Shown here in pieces: positions 39,705 through 48,107 of a DNA stretch of 64,000 nucleotides. This DNA comes from Porphyrobacter sp. SLTP. GTDB taxonomy: Bacteria > Pseudomonadota > Alphaproteobacteria > Sphingomonadales > Sphingomonadaceae. Position numbers and translations under genes: made by a program. The stretch covers positions 1-64,000 of the forward strand of contig NZ_JAAALE010000003.1 in NCBI RefSeq assembly GCF_009905735.1. The letters are read 5' to 3'. The stretch's first letter is position 1. The number at the start of each line of letters is the position of its first letter. Under the pieces are notes generated by a model that did no database searches, was not told the origin of the DNA, and saw nothing but the letters and a program-made list of their open reading frames with translations.

Positions 39705-40946
39705 TCAGGCTTTCCGCGTGAACGTGATCGGCAGGTGGGTCACCCCGCGCAGCAGGATGTTGGGGAGGATGCGGATTTCGCTCTCGTCCTTGACGGCGAA
39801 GTTATCGAGCCGTTCGAGCAGCTCGTCGAAAGCGACCAGCATTTCCTTGCGGGAGAGCATGTTGCCCACGCACATATGCGGCCCCTTGCCGAAGCTCAGA
39901 TGCGTGCGGGCGTTGGTGCGCTCGATGTCGAAGCGGTCAGGATCGGGGAACCGGGACGGATCGCGGTTGGCCGCAGCGTAGCGCAGCTGCACCACGCTGC
40001 CCGCCGGGATCGCCATGCCGCCGAGCTCGGTATCCTGCTTGACGATGCGCCACATCCCCGCCGTCGGCGTTTCATAGCGCAGCGCCTCTTCGACGAGGTT
40101 GCCGATGACCTTGGGGTCTCGCCCGCCAGCGGCGGCCTTGGCTTTGGCCATCTGATCGGGATTGCGGATCAACTGGAGCAATCCGCCTGCCAGCGTCGAG
40201 GTGGTGGTCTCGTTCCCCGCCACCATGAATTGCTGCATCAGCGACATGATCTCGGGGTCAATCAGCGGGGTTTCGCCCTCGATCCGTGCTTCAACCAGAT
40301 CGGTGAGCAGGTCATTGCCGCCATTCGCGCGGCGATCATCGATCAGGCCCTTCATGTAGTGCTGGAACTCGACGAGGCTGCGCGCGCATTCCAGTTTGCG
40401 GTCGTGATCGACCATCTGGCTGAACCGGTCGACCGCCGCATCGGACCAACGCTTGACCCGCTTGGGATCATCATCAAGCCCGATCTGCCCGGCAATCATC
40501 GCGACCGGCAGCGGCACGCCGAACTCCTCGACGAATTCGCATTCCCCCCGGTCGGCAAAGGCCTCGATCAGGTCGATCGATTTCTGCCGCATATCCGCTT
40601 CGATGGCGTTCACACGCGGGGCGGAGAAGGCGAGGTTCACCAGCTTCCGGTTGCGGGTGTGAACCGGGTGATCGGCGGTCAGCAGGGTGGGCAGGTCAGG
40701 CCAACCTTCGGCCAGAATGGCCTGAATATCCTCATCCGCCTCACGCCCCATCAGCGCGGTGAAATCGTTCGAGAAGATCTCCGGCTTGGTGGTCGCCTCG
40801 CTGCACAGGTCATAGCTGTAGACGACGTAGGTGTTCATGCCTTCGAGAAGCTCGATCGCAACCCCGGCCTCGTGCATGGCGCGGTAATGGTCGAACGGAT
40901 CGATCAGCGTTTCAGGCGCAAACACGTTGCCTTGTGGCTTGTTCAT
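39705..40946 (-). CDS. Cytochrome P450 (first gene of the igr-like operon)
   Basis: A 413-residue soluble bacterial P450. I-helix oxygen-activation motif AGNETTT near residue 242, ExxR in EEALRYE, and the heme loop FGKGPHMCVGN with Cys359 as thiolate ligand. It heads the minus-strand operon of two acyl-CoA dehydrogenases, DUF35, Ltp2-like, SDRs and a ThuA-like protein. In mycobacteria the equivalent position is held by CYP125, the sterol C26 hydroxylase. Whether the substrate is similar is open. No ferredoxin gene is nearby. Confidence 0.92.
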   Translation of the reverse strand: MNKPQGNVFAPETLIDPFDHYRAMHEAGVAIELLEGMNTYVVYSYDLCSEATTKPEIFSNDFTALMGREADEDIQAILAEGWPDLPTLLTADHPVHTRNRKLVNLAFSAPRVNAIEADMRQKSIDLIEAFADRGECEFVEEFGVPLPVAMIAGQIGLDDDPKRVKRWSDAAVDRFSQMVDHDRKLECARSLVEFQHYMKGLIDDRRANGGNDLLTDLVEARIEGETPLIDPEIMSLMQQFMVAGNETTTSTLAGGLLQLIRNPDQMAKAKAAAGGRDPKVIGNLVEEALRYETPTAGMWRIVKQDTELGGMAIPAGSVVQLRYAAANRDPSRFPDPDRFDIERTNARTHLSFGKGPHMCVGNMLSRKEMLVAFDELLERLDNFAVKDESEIRILPNILLRGVTHLPITFTRKA

Positions 40947-41044
40947 GTGAGGCGGCTCCAGACCCTTGGATATTATGGCGCAAGCCTAGCCATGACCCCG
41001 CCCCCCTTGCGATGCGCGTTTGTGTTAGGATTGCACGGAGAACA

Positions 41045-41422
41045 TCATCTAGCGGCAAATTCTCGCACAAATTCAGCCATATCGAAATAGTCGCGCCAGT
41101 GGGTGATCAGGCCGTTTGCGTCCACTTCAAAGGTGCCCATCACCCGAACCGCGGCGCGGCGGCCGTCCTTGAAGTTGAAAGCGTCCGTGCGCTCGGTCAG
41201 GACGGTGTTGCCGTTGGCGGCGATGGCATGGGTCTGCCAGTCGCAGGAGGCGATATCCGCGAGAAATCCGGCCACCATTTCGCGCATCGCGGCGGTGCCG
41301 TTGACCGGCTCCATCGGGATATTGTGATAGACGATCCCGGGCGCGCACAGGCCCAGCATCGCGTCGATGTCGCAGGCATTCCAATGGCCGATGAAGGCCT
41401 CGACGGTTTGCTGGGGGGTCAT
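41045..41422 (-). CDS. Limonene-1,2-epoxide hydrolase family protein
   Basis: A 125-residue NTF2-fold protein. ATG at 41422 follows CAGGAGGAACCGC. It carries Tyr32 and Asn34 (VYHNIP), Arg78 and Asp80 (TERTDAF) and Asp111 (HWRDYFD). The spacing Asn-44-Arg, Arg-2-Asp, Asp-31-Asp equals that of the Tyr53/Asn55/Arg99/Asp101/Asp132 set of Rhodococcus limonene epoxide hydrolase (numbers from memory), so hydrolysis of an epoxide is likely. It overlaps the ThuA-like gene by 4 bases and closes a three-gene operon with an MDR reductase. Confidence 0.87.
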   Translation of the reverse strand: MTPQQTVEAFIGHWNACDIDAMLGLCAPGIVYHNIPMEPVNGTAAMREMVAGFLADIASCDWQTHAIAANGNTVLTERTDAFNFKDGRRAAVRVMGTFEVDANGLITHWRDYFDMAEFVREFAAR

Positions 41423-42195
41423 GCGGTTCCTCCTGAGGTGTAGTCGAGCGCTTGGGCCAGCATTTGCCGGACGTTCGGGTTTGCGTAGGTCGCCGGGCCA
41501 TCGCCGCATTGCAGGTAGATGAGCGGGGCGGGGCAGGTGCGGCTTTCCCAGGCGATGCAATTGCTGCCGGGTGGGTGGTCCCAGCCCTCGCGGCTGAACA
41601 TCGCGCCTGCGACGGCATTGGCGGCGGAGTAGAAATTGCTCGCGGTGAAGGCGAACCCCTCGGCCCGCATGAGCGGGATGATGGCGCCTTCATCGATCGG
41701 GCAGAGATAGACCTCGTCGGTCACCGGAAAGCGGGCGGGCAAGCCGCGCGTCACGGGATGATCGGCGACGACATGGGCGTCATAGGCGACATCGTGGCGA
41801 TAGCCGGAATCGGGCCACGCCTCGCCCTGCCATTCGCCCGGCTGGTATAGGAACCCGCCGCCAAGCCATTCATGCCATTCCGGCCACTCGGCCCACCCGG
41901 CCAGCGCGTGGTGCAAAGCGACCGCGCCCCTGCCCGCCGCAAACCGCGCGGTGATCGCGTCGCGGTAGGCGGGTGAGGGCGGGCGCATCGACACCGTGCC
42001 ATCGGCAAAGGTGTAGCCTGCCATGTCATAGAACAGCAGGCCGTCGGCCGCGGCAATCGCCCCGGCCGCGTCGGCCTCCCCGCCATCAGGGTGGATCAGG
42101 TGGGTAATGTCCCAATCACCCAGCGCCGCCAGCAATTCGGCAAAGGGGCCTTCCTCGTAGGGGTGGCCCCCCGACAGAACCAGCAAAGAGCGCAT
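41419..42195 (-). CDS. ThuA-like domain protein (second copy type)
   Basis: A 258-residue protein with a ThuA-like fold: LLVLSGGHPYEEGPFAELLAAL, LLFYDMAGYTF, AVALHHALAGWAEWPEWHEWLGGGF and HPVTRGLPARFPVTDEVYLCP. The His-rich strand-turn at AVALHHAL replaces a Cys nucleophile. It shares one base with the MDR gene stop and overlaps the epoxide hydrolase gene by 4 bases. It is probably functionally analogous to the ThuA-like protein in the next operon (35506). Confidence 0.78.
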   Translation of the reverse strand: MRSLLVLSGGHPYEEGPFAELLAALGDWDITHLIHPDGGEADAAGAIAAADGLLFYDMAGYTFADGTVSMRPPSPAYRDAITARFAAGRGAVALHHALAGWAEWPEWHEWLGGGFLYQPGEWQGEAWPDSGYRHDVAYDAHVVADHPVTRGLPARFPVTDEVYLCPIDEGAIIPLMRAEGFAFTASNFYSAANAVAGAMFSREGWDHPPGSNCIAWESRTCPAPLIYLQCGDGPATYANPNVRQMLAQALDYTSGGTA

Positions 42196-43205
42196 CAGGC
42201 GATCTTGAGGATCATCTTGCCGTCATTGGTGCCCGCAAACAGCCGCATGAAGCTGTCAAAGGCGTGCTCCAGCCCCTCGTCGATATGCTCGTCGATGGTG
42301 AGCTTGCCCTGCGCGGCCCAGACGCCCATCTGCGCCGCGCCCTCGGCGAAGCGGGGGACGTAGTCGGCGACCAACAGCCCGCGGATATGCGCGCGCTTGA
42401 CGATCAGCTGCCACAGGTTGCGGATACCGCGCGGCTCGGTGTTGTATTCGCTGATGAGCCCGCACAGCCCGACCCGCGAATGCAGGTTGAGGTTCATCAG
42501 CCCCGCATCAAGGATGATCCCGCCGACATTCTCGAAGATCACATCGACCCCGTCCGGGCAGGCGTCGGCAATCGCCTTGGTGAGCGCGGCTTCATCCTTG
42601 CCGCGATAGTCGATGGCGGCATCGAACCCGTATTTCTCGGTGAGGCGCGCGCACTTGGCCGGGCCGCCGGCGATGCCCACCGCGCGGCAGCCGTGGATCT
42701 TGGCGAGCTGGCCGACCAGCGATCCCACCGCGCCCGCCGCGCCGCTGACCAGCACGGTCTCACCGGCCTTGGGCTGGCATACTTCGAGGAAGCCGAAATA
42801 GGCCGTCATCCCCACCGCGCCGAAGATCGACAGGTAATTGGTGACGCTCGGCACAAGGCTCGGGTCGATCGGCTGGGTGAACCCGCCGACGGTGCCGATC
42901 GAGTAATCCTCCAGCGCATTGAGGCCCATGACCCACTGGCCAGGTGCAAAGCCTTCCGCGCGGCTTTCCTCGACCACGCCGATGGTGCTTGCCCGCACCG
43001 GGTCGCCCAGGGGGATCGGCGGCATGTAATTGCCTTCCGCATCCATCCACCCGCGCATCGCCGGATCGAGCGAGGCGTAGTGGTTGCGGATCAGGAACTG
43101 GCCCTCTTCCAGCGCAGGGGTGGGCTCGGTGATGAGTTCGAAATCTTCTTTGACGGGCGTGCCGTCAGGGCGGCGCTGGAGGAGGAAGCGGCGGTTCTGG
43201 GGCAT
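42195..43205 (-). CDS. MDR-family NADP-dependent oxidoreductase
   Basis: A 336-residue medium-chain reductase of the leukotriene B4 12-hydroxydehydrogenase / CurA type, reducing activated C=C bonds with NADPH. I chose the ATG at 43205 because GGAG precedes it by 10 bases. An ATG at 43220 has no site. Seen: YASLDPAMRGWM, VLVSGAAGAVGSLVGQLAKIHGC (nucleotide binding), YGFDAAIDYRG, DVIFENVGG. There are no zinc ligands. Related proteins are encoded at 45581 and 62324. Confidence 0.88.
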   Translation of the reverse strand: MPQNRRFLLQRRPDGTPVKEDFELITEPTPALEEGQFLIRNHYASLDPAMRGWMDAEGNYMPPIPLGDPVRASTIGVVEESRAEGFAPGQWVMGLNALEDYSIGTVGGFTQPIDPSLVPSVTNYLSIFGAVGMTAYFGFLEVCQPKAGETVLVSGAAGAVGSLVGQLAKIHGCRAVGIAGGPAKCARLTEKYGFDAAIDYRGKDEAALTKAIADACPDGVDVIFENVGGIILDAGLMNLNLHSRVGLCGLISEYNTEPRGIRNLWQLIVKRAHIRGLLVADYVPRFAEGAAQMGVWAAQGKLTIDEHIDEGLEHAFDSFMRLFAGTNDGKMILKIA

Positions 43206-43222
43206 TCGGATAATCTCCATTT

Positions 43223-43303
43223 CCGTTCGCCCTGAGCCTGTCGAAGGGCCGCACTTCTCTCCGAAAAGGAAGAACGGGGCTTCGACACGCTCAGCCCGAA
43301 CGG
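43223..43303. repeat. Palindromic intergenic repeat, family B
   Basis: Arms CCGTTCGCCCTGAGCCTGTC (from 43223) and its near-complement CACGCTCAGCCCGAACGG (ending 43303) flank a 33-base spacer. This is a short palindrome type seen often between genes of alphaproteobacteria. It lies between the molybdo-oxidoreductase stop and the MDR start. There is one copy in the window. Confidence 0.75.
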
Positions 43304-43320
43304 ATTCAAGGGTTTGAATT

Positions 43321-45459
43321 CTAAGCCGGTTCGAGCTTCACCGGAATGGCGCTTTGCAGAGACTGCCCGGTGATCGGATCGTAATCGACCACTTCGCTCA
43401 CCAGCCGGTTGGTGGAGGATCCGCGTTCCCGCACGTCTTCCTTGGTGGCATCAGCATCGCCGTAGGCATGGGCCATCGAGATGATCCCGCGCCGCACCTT
43501 GTCGCTCGCCTTGACGACCCCGTGGATCGTCGCATGGGGCGAGGTGATCGCGACCAGCCCGCCTTCCTCCAGCCCCAGCGCCGCAATGTCATCGGGGTGG
43601 ATATAGGCGGGGTTGGTGGTGGTCTTGGCCTGCAATTTCTTGAGTGGGTGGCCGATCGAATTGAACCGTGTCTTGGAGCGGCGGCTGATCAAGCGGTAAT
43701 CAAAGCCTTCGCGCGCCGCGCGGTTTTCGGCATACTTCCCGATCTCGGAAGGCATTGCGCCCACCGCCAGGTCGAAGCGGTGGAATTCGCCCTCGTCGAC
43801 CGGTTCGACCTTGGGGTGAACCTCGGGATAGATCACCGCCGCACCGCCGTTCGCAGCGCAATCCTCGCGCACCTTGCTGGGTTTCACGAGGCAGCCGGTG
43901 ACGGCGAGATCAAGGAACTCCTGCTTGGTCGGCTTGCGGTCCATCGGCAGCGGGCCGCCGTTGAGCATCATCTGGATGCCGAGGTGATGGGCGAGCGTCC
44001 AGAACATCTCATATTCGTCGATACAGTCGCCGGGAGCCGCGACCACCGCCTCGGTGTAGCGGGCATAGGGTTCTTCATGCCACCATTCGCTGAGGCTGGT
44101 GATGTCCTCACGTTCAAGGCATTGCGAGGGGGCGAGCACGACGTCGGCGCGCTTGGCGCTGGCGCTCATCCACGGGTCGATCTGCACAAACAGCTCAAGG
44201 TCATCGAGCGCGCGGACCATCTTGGCCTGATCGGGGAAGCCGACCACCGGATTGCCGCCGACCGAGATCAACGCGCGCACCTGGCCTTCGCCGGGGGTCA
44301 GGATTTCGTCAGCCAGCACGTTGCAGGGCATCTCCCAGCCCAAGTGCCCCAAGCCCCGGAAGCGCGATTTCGGCATCCCTTCCGCGCCGAACATCGGGAC
44401 GGGCGGCCCCACCTGCGCGCGGCGGGCGTTCTGGTAGGGGCTGAACACGCCGGGGATCGCGGCCTTCTCACCCTCCTGCTTGAAGCGCGCGCAGATGGTG
44501 TTGAGGCAGACGACCAGATATTCGGTCAGCGTCCCGTTGCCCGCCATTTCGGGGCCGGTGCCGGTGACGGCGCAGCCTTTCGACCCGGTGGCGAACATTC
44601 GCGCGGCGGCGACCAGTTGATCCTTGTCCAGCCCCGCGCGTTCGGCGGCGACCTCGGGCGGGAAGGCTTTCACCGCTTCGGCCAGCTCGTCAAACCCGTC
44701 GACATGGGCGGCGACGAAATTGCGATCGTACAGTCCTTCGCTGATGATCACATTGAGCATCCCCGCCAGCATCGCCGGGTCCTCGCCCGGCTTCACCGGC
44801 AGGTAGATGTCGGCCAGCCGCGCCACATCGCTTTCGCGCGGGTCGGCGACGATCAGCTTGAGGCCCTTGGCCTGCTGGTCACGGATGCGGCGCGAGGGAC
44901 TGAACGGCGGCACGCCGCCGACCGGCGAATAGTGCGAGACGATCGGGTTGTTGCCGATGAAGAAGGCCACATCGCTTTCACTGAAGGTGTTCGGCCCTGC
45001 CATCCACTTGCCGTACCGCGCGGTGGTGAACACCTTGGCGGGCTGATCAAGCGTCACCGAGGTGTAGAAATTGCGGCTCCCTACCGCGTTCGCAAAGCTC
45101 AAGGACGCGGACATGGCGGCGCTGTTCTGGAAGCCGCCCGATCCCATGAACACGGCCACCGAATGCGGCCCATACTGGTCGATGATGCGGCGCAACTCGC
45201 TCGCGACATGGGCCAGCGCTTCCGGCATCGGGGTCGAGACGAATTCGCCCGCGTCATTACGCACCAGGCTGTAATGCAGGCGGTTTTCCGAATTGTGCGA
45301 ATCCGGCAGCTCGCGCCCCTTCATGCAGGTGTAGCCGCCATAGGCCGGATCGTCGGGATCGCCGCGCACCTCGATCACCTTCCCGTCAGCAACGTCCACC
45401 TCCATCGCGCAATTGGCGTGGCAGAAGCGGCAGAAGGTCTTGTGAGTCTCGACGCCCAT
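43321..45459 (-). CDS. Molybdopterin-dependent oxidoreductase (DMSO reductase family)
   Basis: A 712-residue bis-MGD enzyme. The [4Fe-4S] site is Cys10-x2-Cys13-x3-Cys17-x27-Cys45 (FCRFCHANC ... TCMKGRE). The ATG at 45459 follows AAAGGGAGAACCACG. Domain order: Fe-S, NAD-like domain with FFIGNNPIVSH, LISVGGNPVVGFPDQ, and a C-terminal MGD-binding barrel with NPAYIHPDDIAALGL. No Tat signal is seen, so it is cytoplasmic. The subfamily is not certain (formate-dehydrogenase-like or a hydroxylase). mobA nearby at 46704 fits its cofactor need. Overlapping long frames on the other strand are shadows. Confidence 0.88.
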   Translation of the reverse strand: MGVETHKTFCRFCHANCAMEVDVADGKVIEVRGDPDDPAYGGYTCMKGRELPDSHNSENRLHYSLVRNDAGEFVSTPMPEALAHVASELRRIIDQYGPHSVAVFMGSGGFQNSAAMSASLSFANAVGSRNFYTSVTLDQPAKVFTTARYGKWMAGPNTFSESDVAFFIGNNPIVSHYSPVGGVPPFSPSRRIRDQQAKGLKLIVADPRESDVARLADIYLPVKPGEDPAMLAGMLNVIISEGLYDRNFVAAHVDGFDELAEAVKAFPPEVAAERAGLDKDQLVAAARMFATGSKGCAVTGTGPEMAGNGTLTEYLVVCLNTICARFKQEGEKAAIPGVFSPYQNARRAQVGPPVPMFGAEGMPKSRFRGLGHLGWEMPCNVLADEILTPGEGQVRALISVGGNPVVGFPDQAKMVRALDDLELFVQIDPWMSASAKRADVVLAPSQCLEREDITSLSEWWHEEPYARYTEAVVAAPGDCIDEYEMFWTLAHHLGIQMMLNGGPLPMDRKPTKQEFLDLAVTGCLVKPSKVREDCAANGGAAVIYPEVHPKVEPVDEGEFHRFDLAVGAMPSEIGKYAENRAAREGFDYRLISRRSKTRFNSIGHPLKKLQAKTTTNPAYIHPDDIAALGLEEGGLVAITSPHATIHGVVKASDKVRRGIISMAHAYGDADATKEDVRERGSSTNRLVSEVVDYDPITGQSLQSAIPVKLEPA

Positions 45460-45580
45460 CGTGGTTCTCCCTTTATCTGTGCAAACTACCACAGGGGGCG
45501 AACCACTCGACTGACACTTTTGTCCGTGGAGACCGGCGCTTTGCCCCCGCAATAGGGCAAGGGAAACGAGGAGATACCTG

Positions 45581-46585
45581 ATGCCGACCACCACCCGCCA
45601 ATGGCTGCTTAACGGACACCCGCGCGGCCGGGGTATCGAGATCGCAAACGACTTCAAGCTGGTCACCACCGAGCTTGGCGATCCCGGCCCCGGCGAGATG
45701 CTGCTCAAGCTGCATTACCTCGGCTTCGATCCGGCGCAGAAGGGCTGGATGGAGAACATTGCGGACTACGTTGCGCCCATGAACATCGGCGACGTGATGC
45801 GCGGCAGCGGGATTGCCGAAGTGGTCGCATCCAACGGCGGCAGGTTCGCCGTGGGCGACATGGTGTTCGGCACCACCGGCTGGACCGAATACCTCGTCAC
45901 CGATGGCAAGGAGCTGACCAAGGTCGAGACCGAAATCTCACCCACTGCCGTTCTCTCGGTGTTGGGGACGACGGGGCTGACGGCCTATTGCGGGCTGTTC
46001 AAGGTCGGCAAGCCCGTGGCCGGCGATACCGTGCTGGTGTCCGGCGCGGCGGGGGCGACGGGGAGCATCGTCGGCCAGCTCGCCAAGATCGCCGGGTGCC
46101 GCGTGGTCGGCATCGCGGGGGGTCAGGACAAGTGCGACTGGCTGGTGCGCGAGGCAGGCTATGACGCCGCGATCGACTACAAGGCCGACAATGTGAAGGC
46201 CCAGATCAAGGAACTGTGCCCGCGCGGCGTGGACGTGATCTACGACAATGTCGGCGGGAAAATCCTCAACGATATGCTCGCCTGCATCGCCACCAATGCG
46301 CGCGTGGTGATCTGCGGCGGGATCAGCCGCTACGAGACCGGCTCGCTGCCCGCTGGCCCCGAAAACTACTTCAACCTCGTCTTCCGCCGCGGCACCATGG
46401 CGGGCTTCATCGTGCTTGACTGGGCGAGCGAATTCCCCGGCATCCGCAAGCGGCTCGAAGGCTTCGTCAAGGATGGCAGCCTGAAGTATCAGGAAGACAT
46501 CCAGCACGGCTTCGAAAACGCGCCGCAGACCTTGCAGCGGTTGTTCACCGGCCTCAATCGCGGGAAGCAGATGCTGAAGCTTTAG
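45581..46585 (+). CDS. MDR-family NADP-dependent oxidoreductase
   Basis: A 334-residue member of the same MDR subfamily as the proteins at 42195 and 62324. Seen: LHYLGFDPAQKGWM, TGLTAYCGLFKVGKP, VLVSGAAGATGSIVGQLAKIAGC, AGGQDKCDWLV, VDVIYDNVGGKILND. ATG at 45581 follows GAGGAGATACCTG. It is divergent from the molybdo-oxidoreductase (121-base shared region) and likely reduces an alpha,beta-unsaturated carbonyl compound. Confidence 0.89.
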   Translation: MPTTTRQWLLNGHPRGRGIEIANDFKLVTTELGDPGPGEMLLKLHYLGFDPAQKGWMENIADYVAPMNIGDVMRGSGIAEVVASNGGRFAVGDMVFGTTGWTEYLVTDGKELTKVETEISPTAVLSVLGTTGLTAYCGLFKVGKPVAGDTVLVSGAAGATGSIVGQLAKIAGCRVVGIAGGQDKCDWLVREAGYDAAIDYKADNVKAQIKELCPRGVDVIYDNVGGKILNDMLACIATNARVVICGGISRYETGSLPAGPENYFNLVFRRGTMAGFIVLDWASEFPGIRKRLEGFVKDGSLKYQEDIQHGFENAPQTLQRLFTGLNRGKQMLKL

Positions 46586-46588
46586 GCC

Positions 46589-46694
46589 TCGTCATTGCGA
46601 GCCGCAGGCGAAGCAATCCATGGCCTGACCTTTCCGCGCGCGGCTTGGTTCGTTCATGGATTGCCGCGTCGCCTTCGGCTCCTCGCAATGACGA
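46589..46694. repeat. Palindromic intergenic repeat, family A, copy 2
   Basis: Termini TCGTCATTGCGAG (46589-46601) and CTCGCAATGACGA (46682-46694) with inner GAAGCAATCCATGG and TCATGGATTGCCGCG arms. It fills the gap between the convergent MDR and mobA genes, where it could act as a transcription barrier. Confidence 0.88.
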
Positions 46695-46703
46695 GCAGAG
46701 GAT

Positions 46704-47213
46704 TCACCCCGCCAAATCCTCCGGCCGGTTGACGTTCATCAACGCGGTGGGAAGATCGACCCGCCGTGCGGCAATGGCATCGGCGAACCGGTAGAGCGAA
46801 CGCCCACCGCCGCTCAGGAAGGCATCAAGCGTCGGGACGTCGGCCACCGGCCACAGCCCGACGACCGGCTGGCTCTCCACAATTGCCGCACCTTCACCTG
46901 CGAGGCTCATGGCCAGATCATGCGGCAAATCCGGCACATCGACCCCGGCGGACAGGACATGGCTGAAGCCCTGTTCCCGCGCATGGCGCAACGCCGCTGC
47001 CAAACCGCCAAGGGGGCCAAGCCCAGCCTCGGGCCAATCGGGAATGCAGCGGAAACCCGGCTCATCACGCCCGCAGACCACCAACCCGCCGCATTGCACG
47101 AGCAGCGCAGCCGCCACGCGGTCGATCAGCCGCTCGCCCTGATAGAGCGCCTGCGCCTTGTCGCTGCCGAACCGCCGCGCCTGACCGCCGGCGAGGATCG
47201 CGCCCAGAATCAC
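46704..47213 (-). CDS. mobA: Molybdenum cofactor guanylyltransferase
   Basis: A 169-residue nucleotidyltransferase converting Mo-molybdopterin and GTP into the guanine dinucleotide cofactor. Signature LAGGQARRFGSDKA (8-21), the segment GLGPLGGLAAAL (64-75), the metal-binding Asp in AGVDVPDLP, and VGLWPVADVPTL are present. It is somewhat shorter than the ~190-residue E. coli protein, like other alphaproteobacterial versions. It serves the bis-MGD enzyme encoded 1.2 kb upstream. Confidence 0.9.
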   Translation of the reverse strand: MILGAILAGGQARRFGSDKAQALYQGERLIDRVAAALLVQCGGLVVCGRDEPGFRCIPDWPEAGLGPLGGLAAALRHAREQGFSHVLSAGVDVPDLPHDLAMSLAGEGAAIVESQPVVGLWPVADVPTLDAFLSGGGRSLYRFADAIAARRVDLPTALMNVNRPEDLAG

Positions 47214-47222
47214 TGGTGCAGT

Positions 47223-47564
47223 TTAGTCAAACGCCTCGGTCGCATTGCCCTCGGCATTATAGACCGGGCCTTCCGCATCGACGCGGTACTTGGCGCTCAC
47301 CGCGCCGGTGATGCCGAACTGACCGATATGATCGCGCATTCCGGTATAGGCCGGGTCCTTGAAATGGGCGGCGAGCGCTTCTTCGCTCTCCCATTCCTCG
47401 AACACATTCACGCGCGCGGGGTTCATCGAACAGGCGCTCCAGTCGTAATGGATGCAGCCCTTTTCGGCGAGCGCCGCTTCGATATGCGGGCGGGCGGTGC
47501 GCAGCGCTTCCTCGCGCTGGGCGGGGTCGAGGTCGATCTGGGCGGAAATGAGAATCTTGGCCAT
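47223..47564 (-). CDS. Antibiotic biosynthesis monooxygenase (ABM) domain protein
   Basis: A 113-residue ferredoxin-like alpha+beta barrel protein. ATG at 47564; the upstream in-frame region belongs to the preceding gene. Seen: KILISAQIDLDPAQREEALRTARPHI, CIHYDWSACSMNPARVNVFEEWE and FKDPAYTGM, as in ABM/YgiN proteins. It lies 8 bases after an NTF2-fold gene in the same direction. Possibly a quinone- or cofactor-independent monooxygenase or a heme-type chaperone. Function unknown. Confidence 0.83.
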   Translation of the reverse strand: MAKILISAQIDLDPAQREEALRTARPHIEAALAEKGCIHYDWSACSMNPARVNVFEEWESEEALAAHFKDPAYTGMRDHIGQFGITGAVSAKYRVDAEGPVYNAEGNATEAFD

Positions 47565-47572
47565 GTACCGAA

Positions 47573-47983
47573 TTACCCCTGAGCGCCGAATTCGGCGATG
47601 ATCTTGAAGGTGCGGCTGGTGAACACCCAGCGGCCGTCGATTTTGGCGAGTTCGTCTTCGTAGAGACCGCCGACATGGCGCGCGGGCGCATCCTTGGGCT
47701 TCAAGATTTCCTGCGTCTGCACCCGCGATTTCGCGGTGTTGCCGGTCACTTCGATCATGCAGGGCACGCATTGAAAGCTGACCGCCTGCAATCCGCCCAT
47801 CGCGCCGTTCCAGAAGCCGACGATGGCGTCCTTGCCCTTGGTCTTGTGGCCCATCAGATCCCAGTCGGCATCATCCGCCCACACGCTCCCCCAGGTCTCG
47901 GCATCGAAGCGCACCACGCCATCGGCATAGGTGCCATTGAGTTCGACGATCGCCACGCGATCCTCCAGCGGTCCGGTAAACAT
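47573..47983 (-). CDS. SnoaL/NTF2-like protein
   Basis: A 136-residue NTF2-fold protein starting at the ATG at 47983 after GGGAGAGCGCGCT. Seen: VAIVELNGTYADGVVRFDAETW, VWADDADWDLMG, GKDAIVGFWNGAM, and C-terminal HVGGLYEDELAKIDGRWVFTSR, a typical SnoaL_4 pattern. There are five NTF2-fold proteins in the second half of the window. The reaction may be isomerisation, dehydration or hydrolysis of a pathway intermediate. It is divergent from the SDR at 48108. Confidence 0.83.
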   Translation of the reverse strand: MFTGPLEDRVAIVELNGTYADGVVRFDAETWGSVWADDADWDLMGHKTKGKDAIVGFWNGAMGGLQAVSFQCVPCMIEVTGNTAKSRVQTQEILKPKDAPARHVGGLYEDELAKIDGRWVFTSRTFKIIAEFGAQG

Positions 47984-48107
47984 AGCGCGCTCTCCCACGA
48001 TTGTCGCGCCGCTATCCGCCGCGGGGGCTGGCTGAACAATGGACACTTTTGGGAAGGGCCGCGGCATTGCTCCCCGTGTTACTCGGCGTTTCGAGAGGAG
48101 ATTTGTG

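Noticed and set aside
43354..45555. 733-codon open frame on the plus strand opposite the molybdo-oxidoreductase
   Set aside because: An antisense shadow of a GC-rich gene. The product has no fold signature and is full of Arg/His/Gly typical of reversed codons, while the minus-strand protein has intact Fe-S motifs.
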